From Gaiellasilicea sp963850995 (GTDB lineage Bacteria > Actinomycetota > Thermoleophilia > Gaiellales > Gaiellaceae): a stretch of DNA of 64,000 nt. Position numbers and translations under genes: made by a program. Positions within the stretch are counted from its first letter, which is position 1, and the number at the start of each line of letters is the position of its first letter. The stretch spans positions 84,453 through 148,452 of the forward strand of contig CAWKNQ010000018.1 in NCBI GenBank assembly GCA_963850995.1. Direction: 5' to 3'. Below, piece after piece: positions 1-8,573 of the stretch. A model generated the notes under the pieces. The model was not told the DNA's origin. It did not search any database and saw only the letters and a list, made by a program, of their open reading frames with translations.

Positions 1-849
1 GAGGGCGCGGTTCGCGGCGAGGTTCTCCTCGACCGTGCCGCACGCGAGCACGAGCGGAATCGGGCGCTCCGGCCGGTTTCGGTGGACGCCGCCGACGAAG
101 CGGGCGATCCGCTCGTAACGCGGAAACCAGCGCTCGTACGACTCCGCCCGCCGAAAGAAGCTGCCCGACTGAAGGTAGAGCGCGTCGAAGCTCTGCGGGA
201 ACCGACGATGCGCGTGGAAGAGCGCGAGCGCGCCGAGGCTCGCGCCGAGCCCGATCCGGACCGGCGCCGGCGGGAGCGAGGGCAGGATCTCCTCGGCGAG
301 CGCGCGCGAGTAGCGCGCTGACGCCGAGTAGATCTCGTTCCGGTCGACCGGGCCGATCAGGGTGGCGCGGAGCGGCGGCAGCTGCGGGAGCAGGCGCAGG
401 AGCGACGAGTGCTCGGCGTACTCGGGCCCGTCGTGCGCGACCAGCAGCGGGCTGTCGCCGTTCGCGTCGGGGTGGGCCCAGACGAGCGCCGGCAGCTCGC
501 TGCGGAGAATGCGGCTCGGGATCGTCACCGGCTTCGGCTGCGCCGACCGGGCGTCGTCGAGCCAGGCGGGAGGCTCGTACCCAGGCTCCTCCCAGACGGA
601 CTTCGGGCCCCACGGGCCTGTGGCTGTCTTCGGGTTGGCCGGGTCGACCACCCACTCGCTGGCGTCGTCCCGATCGATCAGCTCGAGCTGATACTCGAAG
701 CGGGCCACGTCGGGTGCCGGTGCGGCGAGCTCCCATTCTCGGCCGCGGCGCCTGAACGCGTGCGGGAGCCGGTCGCCCAGCTGATGGGCGAGTCGGACGC
801 CGGCGAGCCGGCGGCGGGGATCGGGGAGCTGGAAGCGGATTTCGATCAC
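1..849 (-). CDS. Putative esterase of the enterochelin-esterase (PF00756) type, 3' end outside window
   Basis: The frame is open from a GTG at 849 to the window edge (283 codons, no stop), so the C-terminus is missing. Residues 1-110 resemble the N-terminal beta-sandwich seen before Fes-type esterase domains. From about residue 115 it looks like an alpha/beta-hydrolase: LLVAHDGPEY (135-144) is a central strand and loop, and GLGASLGAL (200-208) is the nucleophile elbow with Ser204. Family members cleave carboxyl esters such as siderophore lactones; the substrate cannot be read here. There is no signal peptide, so it is probably cytosolic. It is divergent from the collagen-like gene at 981. No ATG is available near the start, and GTG fits the beginning of the conserved region. 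Class fairly sure, substrate unknown. Confidence 0.75.
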   Translation of the reverse strand, partial: MIEIRFQLPDPRRRLAGVRLAHQLGDRLPHAFRRRGREWELAAPAPDVARFEYQLELIDRDDASEWVVDPANPKTATGPWGPKSVWEEPGYEPPAWLDDARSAQPKPVTIPSRILRSELPALVWAHPDANGDSPLLVAHDGPEYAEHSSLLRLLPQLPPLRATLIGPVDRNEIYSASARYSRALAEEILPSLPPAPVRIGLGASLGALALFHAHRRFPQSFDALYLQSGSFFRRAESYERWFPRYERIARFVGGVHRNRPERPIPLVLACGTVEENLAANRAL

Positions 850-980
850 GGGAGTGTGTCGATTGCGTGCCAATTGGCGCGTAGAACCGGCTCGTCGGGA
901 CAGGTCGGGCCGTTTCGGCCACTGGTGGGGGCGCGTGCCCGCGGCTAAGCAGGCAGCTCCATTCCTTCCAAGGAGGATCG

Positions 981-1955
981 ATGAAGTCACGGTTCAGGAG
1001 GCGGCGGACGCGCGCCATCGTGCTCGCCCTGGTCGCGGCGGTCGCGGTCGCGGCCGGCGCCGTGGCGGCGCTCGACGCCGCGGTCGCCGAGGACGCGATC
1101 ACGGCGTGCCGCCACAAGTCCGGCTACCTGCTCGTCCCCTCGCAGGGCAAGACCTGCAAGACCGCGGAGCAACGAATGACCTGGAACGTCAGGGGACCGG
1201 AGGGACCTGCAGGTCCGGCAGGCCCTGCAGGTCCCGCCGGTCCCGCCGGCCCTGCCGGCGAGCAAGGGCCGCAGGGCGAGCGCGGCCCGGCCGGTCCGGC
1301 AGGACCTCCTGGGCCGCCCGGGTCACTCGAGGCGATCGAGGAGCTCGCGGGCATCGATTGCTCGACTGCGTCCGGCGGAGCGGGCACGGTCGCCGTCGAG
1401 ACGGAGATCGACGGCGCGATCGTGCTCAGCTGCGAGGACGGCGGCTCGCCGCCTCCGCCTTCCGGCCGGACGATCGTGGTGAACGAGATCGACTACGACC
1501 AGGTCGGCACCGACGGCGACGGCTTCGTCGAGCTGCGCAACAACGGCTCCGCGGCGGCGGATCTGACCGGGCTCGCGCTCGTCCTCGTCGACGGCTCGGA
1601 CGGGCTCGAGTACGACCGCGAGCTCCTGACCGGCTCGCTCGCTGCGGGCGCCCATCGCTCGATCGCGATCGAGGCGCAGAACGGGGCACCGGACGGCGTC
1701 GCCCTCGTCGACACGGCGACCGACGCGTTGCTCGACGCGCTCTCCTACGAGGGGCCGATCACGGCCGCCCAGATCGGCCCGGTGACGGTGAGCCTGGTCG
1801 AAGGGACCGTCCTGCCGCCGTCGGTGGCGGACTCGAACACGGTCGCCGGCTCGCTCGCCCGCAACCCCGACGGCCGCGACACGAACGACGCGGCCTCGGA
1901 CTGGGTGTTCACGACGACGCCGACGCCGGGTGCGCCGAACGTCGCCACCGGCTGA
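981..1955 (+). CDS. Secreted collagen-like protein with lamin-tail domain
   Basis: 324 residues. A strong ribosome site AAGGAGG lies just before the ATG. Residues 1-37 are a basic N-terminus plus hydrophobic segment (signal peptide or anchor). Residues 72-113 form 14 uninterrupted Gly-X-Y triplets, mostly GPA, as in bacterial collagen-like stalks. Residues ~165-310 form a lamin-tail domain: IVVNEIDYDQ, FVELRNNGS and a C-terminal SLARNPDG/DTNDAASDW segment are typical. Two cysteine pairs flank the triplets (C43/C59 and C126/C151). Lamin-tail domains are common on secreted bacterial nucleases and adhesins. The nuclease at 3390 has one too, so both may decorate the envelope or bind extracellular DNA (inference). 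It ends at a shared hairpin with convergent rsgA. Confidence 0.8.
   Translation: MKSRFRRRRTRAIVLALVAAVAVAAGAVAALDAAVAEDAITACRHKSGYLLVPSQGKTCKTAEQRMTWNVRGPEGPAGPAGPAGPAGPAGPAGEQGPQGERGPAGPAGPPGPPGSLEAIEELAGIDCSTASGGAGTVAVETEIDGAIVLSCEDGGSPPPPSGRTIVVNEIDYDQVGTDGDGFVELRNNGSAAADLTGLALVLVDGSDGLEYDRELLTGSLAAGAHRSIAIEAQNGAPDGVALVDTATDALLDALSYEGPITAAQIGPVTVSLVEGTVLPPSVADSNTVAGSLARNPDGRDTNDAASDWVFTTTPTPGAPNVATG
1194..1319 (+). repeat. 9-nt coding repeat, 14 Gly-X-Y triplets
   Basis: In-frame units of three codons (GGN CCN GCN and variants) encode an uninterrupted collagen-like Gly-X-Y tract inside the secreted protein at 981-1955. Synonymous codons vary between units, so the tract is held at protein level and is not a recent slippage product. 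The G/C-rich self-complementary units could also form RNA structure. Confidence 0.85.
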
Positions 1956-1956
1956 C

Positions 1957-2002
1957 GGTAGGGCCGGGCGCCGCGTTCTCCCGGCGCGGCGCCAGCCCTA
2001 CC
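1957..2002. terminator. Bidirectional hairpin terminator between convergent genes
   Basis: GGTAGGGC (1957-1964) pairs with GCCCTACC (1995-2002), and GGCGCCGCG (1967-1975) pairs with CGCGGCGCC (1985-1993): a 17-bp stem with a small internal loop. It starts right after the stop of the collagen-like gene and contains the rsgA stop codon (1998-2000), so it can end transcription from both sides. There is no U-tract, as is usual in GC-rich actinobacteria. Confidence 0.75.
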
Positions 2003-3074
2003 TACGCCCCTTCGCCCGCATGTTGGCGCGTCCTTCTGCGCCGACCTTGGCCCAGCGCTTCCGCTCTTCGGCCTGGAGTCGCTTGTCCAGCCGCCGCTCG
2101 AGGTGCGCCAGCTCACGCTGGAGCTTCGTGTAGCTCGCCCAGCGGCCGACCGGCAACGTGCCGTCCTCGAGCGCCGCCTGCACCGCGCAGCCGGGCTCGG
2201 TGCGGTGCGCGCAGTCGGAGAAGCGGCATTGTGCGGCGAGCTCCTCGACGTCCTCGAACGTCTCGGCGAGCCCGTCCGACGACTCCCACAGCTGCAGCTC
2301 CCGCAACCCCGGCGTGTCGAGCACGAGCCCGCCGCCGGGCAGCAGCACGAGCTGTCTGTGCGTGGTCGTATGCCGGCCTTCGCCGTCCTCCTCGCGGATC
2401 GACTGCGTCGCGAGCAGCTCCTCGCCGGCGAGCGTGTTCACGAGCGTCGACTTGCCGACGCCGGACGAGCCGAGCAGAGCGATCGTCCGGCCGTGCCCGA
2501 GGTGTGAGCGGACCAGATCGAGGCCGTCGCCGGTCACGTTCGAGATCGCGTGCACGGGGACGCCGAAGGCGATCGCCTCGACCTCGAGCACGCGCAGCTG
2601 GTGGGCGGGATCGAGGTCCGTCTTGGTGAGCACGATCACGGGCGCGGCGCCGGACTCCCACGCCGTCGCGAGATAGCGCTCGAGCCGGCGCAGGTTGTAG
2701 TCCTCGTTCAGCGACATCAGCAAGAAGACGGCGTCGACGTTGGCGGCGAGAACCTGCTCCTCCGCCGCCGCGAGCGCGACCTTGCGCGAGAACTTCGTCC
2801 GGCGCGGGAGCACGGCGTGGATCGTCGCCGCTCGCTCCTCCGGGCGCACGGCGGCGGCAACCCAGTCGCCGACGGCCGGCAGGTCGCCCGCTCCAGCCGC
2901 GTCGTGCGCGAGCCGGCCCGAGGTCTCGGCGCGCAGCTCGCCCGCCTCGCTGAGTAGAACGTAGGCGCCGCGGTGCTGCGCGGCGACGCGCGCCGGAACG
3001 TGGCCGTCCGCGGCGTGCGGCTCGAAATCGGTTGTGTGGCTGTCAGTCCAGCCGAGGTCTTGCAATGCGTACAA
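1998..3074 (-). CDS. rsgA: Ribosome small-subunit-dependent GTPase A
   Basis: 358 residues, full length. Circularly permuted GTPase that helps late 30S maturation. Order of motifs: N-terminal OB-fold (~25-90), G4 TKTD (150-153), P-loop GSSGVGKST (202-210), switch region GEGRHTTTH (231-239), G3 DTPG (253-256), then the C-terminal zinc-binding knuckle with C283, C288, H290 and C296. G4 before G1 is diagnostic of this family. The start is a TTG at 3074 preceded by AAGGAG six bases upstream; no ATG or GTG is better placed. It is transcribed alone, and its stop lies inside the shared terminator hairpin with the collagen-like gene. Confidence 0.95.
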   Translation of the reverse strand: MYALQDLGWTDSHTTDFEPHAADGHVPARVAAQHRGAYVLLSEAGELRAETSGRLAHDAAGAGDLPAVGDWVAAAVRPEERAATIHAVLPRRTKFSRKVALAAAEEQVLAANVDAVFLLMSLNEDYNLRRLERYLATAWESGAAPVIVLTKTDLDPAHQLRVLEVEAIAFGVPVHAISNVTGDGLDLVRSHLGHGRTIALLGSSGVGKSTLVNTLAGEELLATQSIREEDGEGRHTTTHRQLVLLPGGGLVLDTPGLRELQLWESSDGLAETFEDVEELAAQCRFSDCAHRTEPGCAVQAALEDGTLPVGRWASYTKLQRELAHLERRLDKRLQAEERKRWAKVGAEGRANMRAKGRR

Positions 3075-3288
3075 GCGTGGCTCCTTGAGCGAAAGTGGAT
3101 GGACGCGCGCACGTCGTCGACGCGCGCGCCGCGCGGCTCAAGGACCTGCCGGAGGTGTGGGCCGACGGGCCTTTAGAGCCGCGGGGCTCTGAAGGCGAAG
3201 GGGGCAAGCTTTGACATGTGTTCGCACCTCCTTCGTCGTCGGGACGTCTCCAAGTATGCCCACAACCGGTGAGAAAGTCGAACTGGTC
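3075..3288. other. Intergenic region, no gene seen
   Basis: About 214 bases between divergent rsgA and the secreted nuclease. The rsgA ribosome site is at the left edge. The only clear structure is a small hairpin, AGAGCC (3175-3180) with GGCTCT (3185-3190). A TTGACA at 3211-3216 has no matching -10 box at normal spacing. Short open frames here have no RBS and no recognisable protein. Confidence 0.5.
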
Positions 3289-3317
3289 TTGGCGTCCTGC
3301 GGAAAACGGGCTAGAGT
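3289..3317 (+). promoter_or_regulatory. Promoter of the secreted nuclease operon
   Basis: TTGGCG (3289-3294), a 17-base spacer and TAGAGT (3312-3317) match a housekeeping-type promoter, with a predicted transcription start near 3324. The resulting leader is about 65 nt and carries a hairpin at its very 5' end. Confidence 0.55.
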
Positions 3318-3324
3318 CCGGCGC

Positions 3325-3353
3325 GGACGTGGCTGAGAGAGTCACGTCCTTTT
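3325..3353 (+). promoter_or_regulatory. 5' leader hairpin followed by T4
   Basis: GGACGTG (3325-3331) pairs perfectly with CACGTCC (3343-3349), followed by TTTT. It begins where the promoter at 3289-3317 should start transcription. It could be a 5' mRNA-stabilising hairpin or a weak attenuator for the nuclease/nucleotidase operon. No known riboswitch class is recognisable. Confidence 0.4.
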
Positions 3354-3389
3354 AGGGGGAGAACAGAACTCATCCAGGGGAGGGCTTCG

Positions 3390-6300
3390 GTGTCTCAGCT
3401 TCGACTACGGCTCGCCGTCGGCGTGGTCGCACTCTGCGCGCTCGCGGGTGCCGGCAACGCACTTGCGGCCGGCAACGTCGTCATCAGCCAGGTCTACGGC
3501 GGCGGCGGCAACGCGGGAGCAACGCTTCGCAACGACTACATCGAGCTGTTCAACCGAAGTGCCTCACCCGTCAGCCTCGCCGGCTGGTCGGTGCAGTACG
3601 CCTCCTCGGCGGGCAGCACTTGGCAGGTCACGAATCTGAGCGGCACGCTTGCTCCCGGCCAGTACTACCTCGTGCAGGAGGCCGCCGGCGCGGGCGGGAC
3701 GGAGAACCTGCCCACGCCTGACGCCACCGGCTCGATCGCGATGAGCGCGACGAGCGGCAAGGTCGCACTGGTCACCAGCACGACCGCGTTGACGTGCGGC
3801 GCTGCTCCCGGTAACTGCTTCCCGAACCCCGCTCTCGAGGATTTCGTCGGCTATGGCTCCGCAGCGACCAACTTCGAAGGGTCCGGCCCGACGGCGACCC
3901 TCAGCAACACGACGGCAGCGTTGCGAGCCGCCAACGGCTGCACCGACACGGACCAGAACGGCGCCGACTTCGCGTCCGGCGCTCCGGCGCCACGCAACAC
4001 GGCGTCGGCGTTGAGCCCTTGCGGCGGTCCGCCGCCGAACCAGCCCGTGAGCGCCACCTGCGGCGGCGCGCTCACGACGCTCGAAGGCACCGCGGCGACG
4101 CGGACGGTCACCGCGACCGATCCCGACGGCACGGTCACGAGCTTCAGCGCGGGCATCACGCCGCCGGCGGCGGGTATCGCGATCTCGGCCCAGACGCCGG
4201 CATCGGGCGTCGGCGGCACTGCCTCGGCGACAGTCTCGGTCGCGGACACCGTTGCGCCCGGCACCTACACGGTTCAGGTGACCGCTTCGAACAATGATGC
4301 GACTCCGCAGACGGGCACGTGCTCCTTCACGGTCACCGTCACCGAGATCAAGCCGATCGGCGAGGTGCAGGGCTCCGTCGGCCCGGCCGACAACGGCCTC
4401 GTCCACCGCTCGCCGTTCGCACCCCCGACCGGCAACGGCACTGGGCAGACGGTCTTCGTGAAGGGCGTGGTCTACGAGAAGACACTCGCGCGCACCGCGG
4501 CCGGGGCGAGCCAGCACGGGATCTTCATCCAGAACACTGCGGCGGAGGCGGACGGCAACGCGTTCACTTCGGACGGGATCTGGATCTTCATGGGCGCCTT
4601 CACGGACATCCTCAACGTCGTCGGCGGCCAGCCGAGCTACGTGCCTCAGGTCGGCGACGAGATCGTCCTCCGTGGCAACGTGACGGAGTTCTTCAGCTTC
4701 ACGCAGCTCTCGAGCCCGCGCTTCGTGGCGATGACAGGCACGGCGCTCGACGTGGACACGGTCGTGCCGCCGGTCGACGTGAATCCGCCAGCCGTGCTTG
4801 ACGACGCGAACCGCTACTGGGAGCGGCTCGAGAGCATGCGCCTGCGCGTCCCGGCCGGCTCGCTCGTCACGGACGGTCTCGACGTCTTCCCCGGCACCGC
4901 GGACGCGGAGATGTGGCTCGTGCGTGGAGACAGCCAGATCGCCCAGCGCACGGGCTACGCGCAGCGGGTCTTCCGTGACGCCCACCCACTCGACGACCTG
5001 CCCGGGCTCGTCGACAACGGCAACGGCTTTCGCATCCTCGTCGGAGCGTGGGGTCTGAAGTCGCTTGCGGGCGACAACACGCTGCTGCTCCCGCCGAGCA
5101 GGACGTTCGCGACGGTGACAAACGCACTTGTCGGCGGGCTGAACTTCACGTTCAACAAGTACCGGCTCGAGACGACGGCGACGCCGACGCTCCAGAACGG
5201 GATCGATCCGGCGCTGAACGCGCCGCCGACGGCAGGCGACCGGCACGTCGAGTACTCGGTCGGCGACTACAACGTCGAGAACCTCTACGACTTCCGCGAC
5301 GACCCGTTCGACGGCTGCGACTTCGTCGGCAACACGGGCTGCCCGGGCGTCATGCCGCCCTTCGACTTCGTGCCGCCGAACGACGCCGTCTACCAGGAGC
5401 GGCTGGGGCTGATCGCCGAGCAGATCGTCGACGACCTGCACGCGCCCGACGTGATCCTCGTCCAGGAGGCCGAGGATCAGGACATCTGCACGGTCGCGGG
5501 CGGCGCCCTTGTCTGCGGGGCGACGAACGATCGGGACGGCAAGCCCGACACGTTGCAGGAACTGGCGCTTCGGATCCAGGCGCAAAGCGGAATCGCCTAC
5601 GACGCGGCGTACGACCGTGACGGCTCCGACGACCGCGGCATCGTGGCCGCGCTCATGTACCGGACCGACCGCGTCGAGCTGCTGCCGGCGACCGCCGATC
5701 ATCCGGTGCTCGGCAGCTCGCCCGACTTCACCTATCGCTCGGGTGCGAATGCCTACAACGCGGACATCCAGAACCCGAAGTCGCTGAACGCCCCGCTGCC
5801 GGCCGATGTCACTGGCCCGGTGGACGGGAACGAGGTGTACACGCGCGATCCCCAGGTCGGTTTCTTCCGCATCTGGCGGACCGGGATCGGCGTCGGCGCA
5901 TGGATCGACGTGTATGCGATCTCGAACCATTTCTCGAGCACGCCCGACTCGCGCGTGAACCAGCGGCGCGAACAGGCCGCATACCTGGCGGCGATCGTGG
6001 GGGCGCTCGGGGATGGTGAGCGAGTGGTTGCGGGCGGGGACTTCAACGTCTTCCCGCGGCCCGACGATCCGCTCCAGCCGCCGAGCGACCAGCTCGGGCC
6101 GCTCTACGAGCAGGGTCTGGAGAATCTCTGGGACACGCTCGTCGCCGAGGTCCCGGCGGCGGCGTACTCGTACGTGTTCGTCGGCCAAGCCCAGACGCTC
6201 GACGGCCAGTTCGTGACCGACAACCTGCTCGCCGAGCTCGAGCAGACTCGCGTCGCACACGTGAACGCCGACTTCGCGGCCGAGTTCACGGGCGACGGCG

Positions 6301-6581
6301 CCCGTGGCCTCTCGGATCACGATCCGATGTCGTCGCGGTTCGCGCTCGAAGCGACGCTGGAACGGCTCACGGCGCTGCTCGCCTTCTACTGCGACAACGG
6401 CGCGATCACCGGCAACAACACCTGCAGACAGCTCCAGAACCATCTCGACCGCGTCCCCAAGGTCGGTGACGACCAGCTTCGCGCTTTCATCGGCCAGGTG
6501 CGGGACAAGACACCGACGTTCATCACGCCAACCGCAGCCGGCGCTCTGATCGCCGAGGCGCAGCTGCTTCTGAGCTCGTAG
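3390..6581 (+). CDS. Secreted endonuclease/exonuclease/phosphatase-family nuclease with lamin-tail domain (ExeM/NucH-like)
   Basis: 1063 residues. GTG start with AGGGGAGGG upstream. Signal peptide 1-27, then a lamin-tail domain (~28-135, NVVISQVYGGGG and YIELFNRS), an Ig-like segment (~215-315), an OB-fold-like region (~325-600) and a catalytic EEP nuclease domain (~620-985). EEP landmarks are YNVENL (Mg-ligand Asn), VQEAED (catalytic Glu), NHFSS (His), GGDFNVF (Asp/Asn) and the terminal SDHDPM. About 70 residues follow without a clear family. This order is that of secreted nucleases such as ExeM, which degrade extracellular DNA. The nucleotidase gene starts 23 bases downstream and is surely co-transcribed, suggesting use of external nucleic acid as a source of phosphate or nucleosides. 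Confidence 0.88.
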   Translation: MSQLRLRLAVGVVALCALAGAGNALAAGNVVISQVYGGGGNAGATLRNDYIELFNRSASPVSLAGWSVQYASSAGSTWQVTNLSGTLAPGQYYLVQEAAGAGGTENLPTPDATGSIAMSATSGKVALVTSTTALTCGAAPGNCFPNPALEDFVGYGSAATNFEGSGPTATLSNTTAALRAANGCTDTDQNGADFASGAPAPRNTASALSPCGGPPPNQPVSATCGGALTTLEGTAATRTVTATDPDGTVTSFSAGITPPAAGIAISAQTPASGVGGTASATVSVADTVAPGTYTVQVTASNNDATPQTGTCSFTVTVTEIKPIGEVQGSVGPADNGLVHRSPFAPPTGNGTGQTVFVKGVVYEKTLARTAAGASQHGIFIQNTAAEADGNAFTSDGIWIFMGAFTDILNVVGGQPSYVPQVGDEIVLRGNVTEFFSFTQLSSPRFVAMTGTALDVDTVVPPVDVNPPAVLDDANRYWERLESMRLRVPAGSLVTDGLDVFPGTADAEMWLVRGDSQIAQRTGYAQRVFRDAHPLDDLPGLVDNGNGFRILVGAWGLKSLAGDNTLLLPPSRTFATVTNALVGGLNFTFNKYRLETTATPTLQNGIDPALNAPPTAGDRHVEYSVGDYNVENLYDFRDDPFDGCDFVGNTGCPGVMPPFDFVPPNDAVYQERLGLIAEQIVDDLHAPDVILVQEAEDQDICTVAGGALVCGATNDRDGKPDTLQELALRIQAQSGIAYDAAYDRDGSDDRGIVAALMYRTDRVELLPATADHPVLGSSPDFTYRSGANAYNADIQNPKSLNAPLPADVTGPVDGNEVYTRDPQVGFFRIWRTGIGVGAWIDVYAISNHFSSTPDSRVNQRREQAAYLAAIVGALGDGERVVAGGDFNVFPRPDDPLQPPSDQLGPLYEQGLENLWDTLVAEVPAAAYSYVFVGQAQTLDGQFVTDNLLAELEQTRVAHVNADFAAEFTGDGARGLSDHDPMSSRFALEATLERLTALLAFYCDNGAITGNNTCRQLQNHLDRVPKVGDDQLRAFIGQVRDKTPTFITPTAAGALIAEAQLLLSS

Positions 6582-6604
6582 TACGAAGGAGAAAAAGGAG
6601 AGAG

Positions 6605-8512
6605 ATGAAGAAGACACTCGTTGCGATCGCGGCGTTTGCCGTCGCGGTCGTGCTCGTCCCACTCGCGGCCGGTAAAGCGCCGCCCAAGGCGGATCGCGGC
6701 CCGTCGGTCAACGCGGCGGAGCAGGCGCACGTCTCCGCGGGGAAGAACAGTTCTGCCGTCTCGGCCGGAGTCGCTCCGGCGGCGTCAGAGGATGCGGCTG
6801 CCGCCCCGGTTGCGGCGGCGCAGCCACAAGAGTCGGCGCAGGGCGCTTCGGCGGCGAAGGAGACAGGCGACCCGTCGCCACGGGCGGAGGAGAAGGCGAA
6901 GACGACGGAGCTCCAGATCCTCGGCCTCAACGACTTCCACGGCGCGCTCGAGCCGCCGACCGGCTCGGCCGGCCGTCTCGGGCCCGCCGGGACGCCGGAG
7001 TTCGGCGGCGTCGAGTACCTCGCGACGCACGTCCGTGCGCTGCGGGCGACCAACCCGAACACGCTGTTCGTGTCCGCCGGCGACCTGATCGGCGCGACGC
7101 CGCTCGTCTCGGCACTGTTCCACGACGAGCCGACGATCGAGGCGTTCAACCTGATGGGCCTCGACTACAACGGCGTCGGCAACCACGAGTTCGACGAGGG
7201 GGTCGACGAGCTGCTGCGCATGCAGAACGGCGGCTGCCATCCGACCGAGGGCTGCTTCGGCGGAGACGGCTTCGACGGCGCCTCGTTCGACTTCCTGGCG
7301 GCGAACGTGGCCTACAAGGACAGCGGAGAGACGATCTTCCCGCCGTACGCGATCCACCACTTCAACGGCGTCAAGGTGGGCATCGTCGGAATGACGCTCG
7401 AGGGCACGCCGCAGATCGTCACGCCGGCCGGCATCTCGCACGTCAACTTCTTCGACGAGGCCGACACCGTTAACGCGCTCGTGCCGGTGCTGAAGGCTCA
7501 GAACGTCGAGACGATCATCGTCCTGCTCCACGAGGGCGGGAACACGAGCGTCGCAGGCAACGGCGCGGGTGCCGGTGCCGACCAGATCAATCAGTGCGTC
7601 AACACGACGGGCGCGATCCCGCCGATCGTCGACCGGATGGACGACGAGATCGACGTGGTCGTCACCGGCCACACGAACTGGGCCGTCAACTGCGTGATGG
7701 ACGGGAAGATCGTCACCGGCGCGGCCGTGAACGGCAAGGTCGTGACTGACATCGACCTCACGCTCAGCCGGGCGTCGAAGGACGTCGTCGCGGCGAAGGT
7801 CAACAACGTACCCGTCTCGCGCGACGTCGCGAAGGCCGCGGACCTGACCACGCTCGTCGACAAGTACCGCACGCTGGTGGCACCGCTCGCGAACCGCATC
7901 GTGGGCTCGGTGTCGGCCGACATCACGCGGACGAACAACACGGCCGGCGAGTCGGCGCTCGGCGACGTGATCGCCGACGCGCAGCACGCGGCGACGAAGG
8001 ACCCGCTGTTCGGCGGCGCCGTGGTCGCATTCATGAACCCGGGCGGCATACGCGCCGACATCGTCGCCGGCCAGATCTCCGGCGGCGAGGCCGCGGGTCA
8101 GGTCACGTACGGCGAGCTGTTCACGGTGCAGCCGTTCAACAACGTGATGACGGTGATGACCTGCACGGGCGCCCAGATCGAAGCTCTGCTCGAGCAGCAG
8201 TTCCGTGCGGCGGGCAACACGATCCTGCAGGTCCCCGCGGGCTTCACGTACGAGTGGAGCGCTGCGGCGCCGGTCGGCAGCAAGGTCGACATCGCGTCGA
8301 TCAAGATCAACGGCACGCCGATCTCGGCGCTGGCGCCCTATCGCGTCGCGATGAACAACTTCCTCGCGACCGGCGGTGACGGGTTCAGCGTCTTCACGCA
8401 GTGCACGAACCCGCTCGGCGGTGAGATCGACCTCGACGTCCTCGTGGACTACTTCGAGGCGAACTCGCCCGTCGCGCCCGGGCCGCAGAACCGCATCACG
8501 CGGATCCCGTAG
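6605..8512 (+). CDS. Secreted 5'-nucleotidase / 2',3'-cyclic phosphodiesterase family metallophosphatase
   Basis: 635 residues. ATG preceded by GGAGAAAAAGGAGAG. Signal peptide ~1-22, an Ala-rich linker (~23-100), a calcineurin-like metallophosphatase domain (~100-390), then the 5'-nucleotidase C-terminal domain (~430-630). Metal ligands sit in LNDFHG, AGDLIG, GNHEFDEG, LLHEGG and TGHTNW. Substrate-binding marks are FMNPGGIR, TVQPFNN and ATGGDGFS. The enzyme removes phosphate from nucleotides outside the cell. Second gene of the operon begun by the nuclease at 3390, it would act on that enzyme's products. It ends at a strong hairpin terminator. A membrane anchor or sorting signal is not visible, so the protein is probably released or held by its linker. 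Confidence 0.9.
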   Translation: MKKTLVAIAAFAVAVVLVPLAAGKAPPKADRGPSVNAAEQAHVSAGKNSSAVSAGVAPAASEDAAAAPVAAAQPQESAQGASAAKETGDPSPRAEEKAKTTELQILGLNDFHGALEPPTGSAGRLGPAGTPEFGGVEYLATHVRALRATNPNTLFVSAGDLIGATPLVSALFHDEPTIEAFNLMGLDYNGVGNHEFDEGVDELLRMQNGGCHPTEGCFGGDGFDGASFDFLAANVAYKDSGETIFPPYAIHHFNGVKVGIVGMTLEGTPQIVTPAGISHVNFFDEADTVNALVPVLKAQNVETIIVLLHEGGNTSVAGNGAGAGADQINQCVNTTGAIPPIVDRMDDEIDVVVTGHTNWAVNCVMDGKIVTGAAVNGKVVTDIDLTLSRASKDVVAAKVNNVPVSRDVAKAADLTTLVDKYRTLVAPLANRIVGSVSADITRTNNTAGESALGDVIADAQHAATKDPLFGGAVVAFMNPGGIRADIVAGQISGGEAAGQVTYGELFTVQPFNNVMTVMTCTGAQIEALLEQQFRAAGNTILQVPAGFTYEWSAAAPVGSKVDIASIKINGTPISALAPYRVAMNNFLATGGDGFSVFTQCTNPLGGEIDLDVLVDYFEANSPVAPGPQNRITRIP

Positions 8513-8524
8513 TCGTTTTGGCTT

Positions 8525-8550
8525 GGAGGGGCGGCTGCGGCCGCCCCTCC
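8525..8550 (+). terminator. Strong hairpin terminator
   Basis: GGAGGGGCGGC (8525-8535) pairs perfectly with GCCGCCCCTCC (8540-8550) around a four-base loop, 12 bases after the nucleotidase stop and next to TTTT at 8516-8519. It separates the nuclease operon from the AzlCD promoter. Confidence 0.85.
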
Positions 8551-8561
8551 ACCTCTGTCGC

Positions 8562-8567
8562 TAGCGT
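8562..8567 (+). promoter_or_regulatory. Leaderless -10 box (TAGCGT) of azlC
   Basis: TAGCGT followed by exactly six bases and the GTG start at 8574, so transcription should begin at or near the start codon. The same TANNNT-N6-9-start layout recurs at many genes in the window. Confidence 0.55.
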
Positions 8568-8573
8568 CGGAGG

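Noticed and set aside
3211..3216. TTGACA as a -35 element
   Set aside because: No TANNNT box at 16-19 bases downstream; the better promoter is at 3289-3317.
3564..6662. Open antisense frame of over 1000 codons opposite the secreted nuclease
   Set aside because: Composition is typical of an antisense shadow at ~70% GC, with no domain, RBS or promoter.
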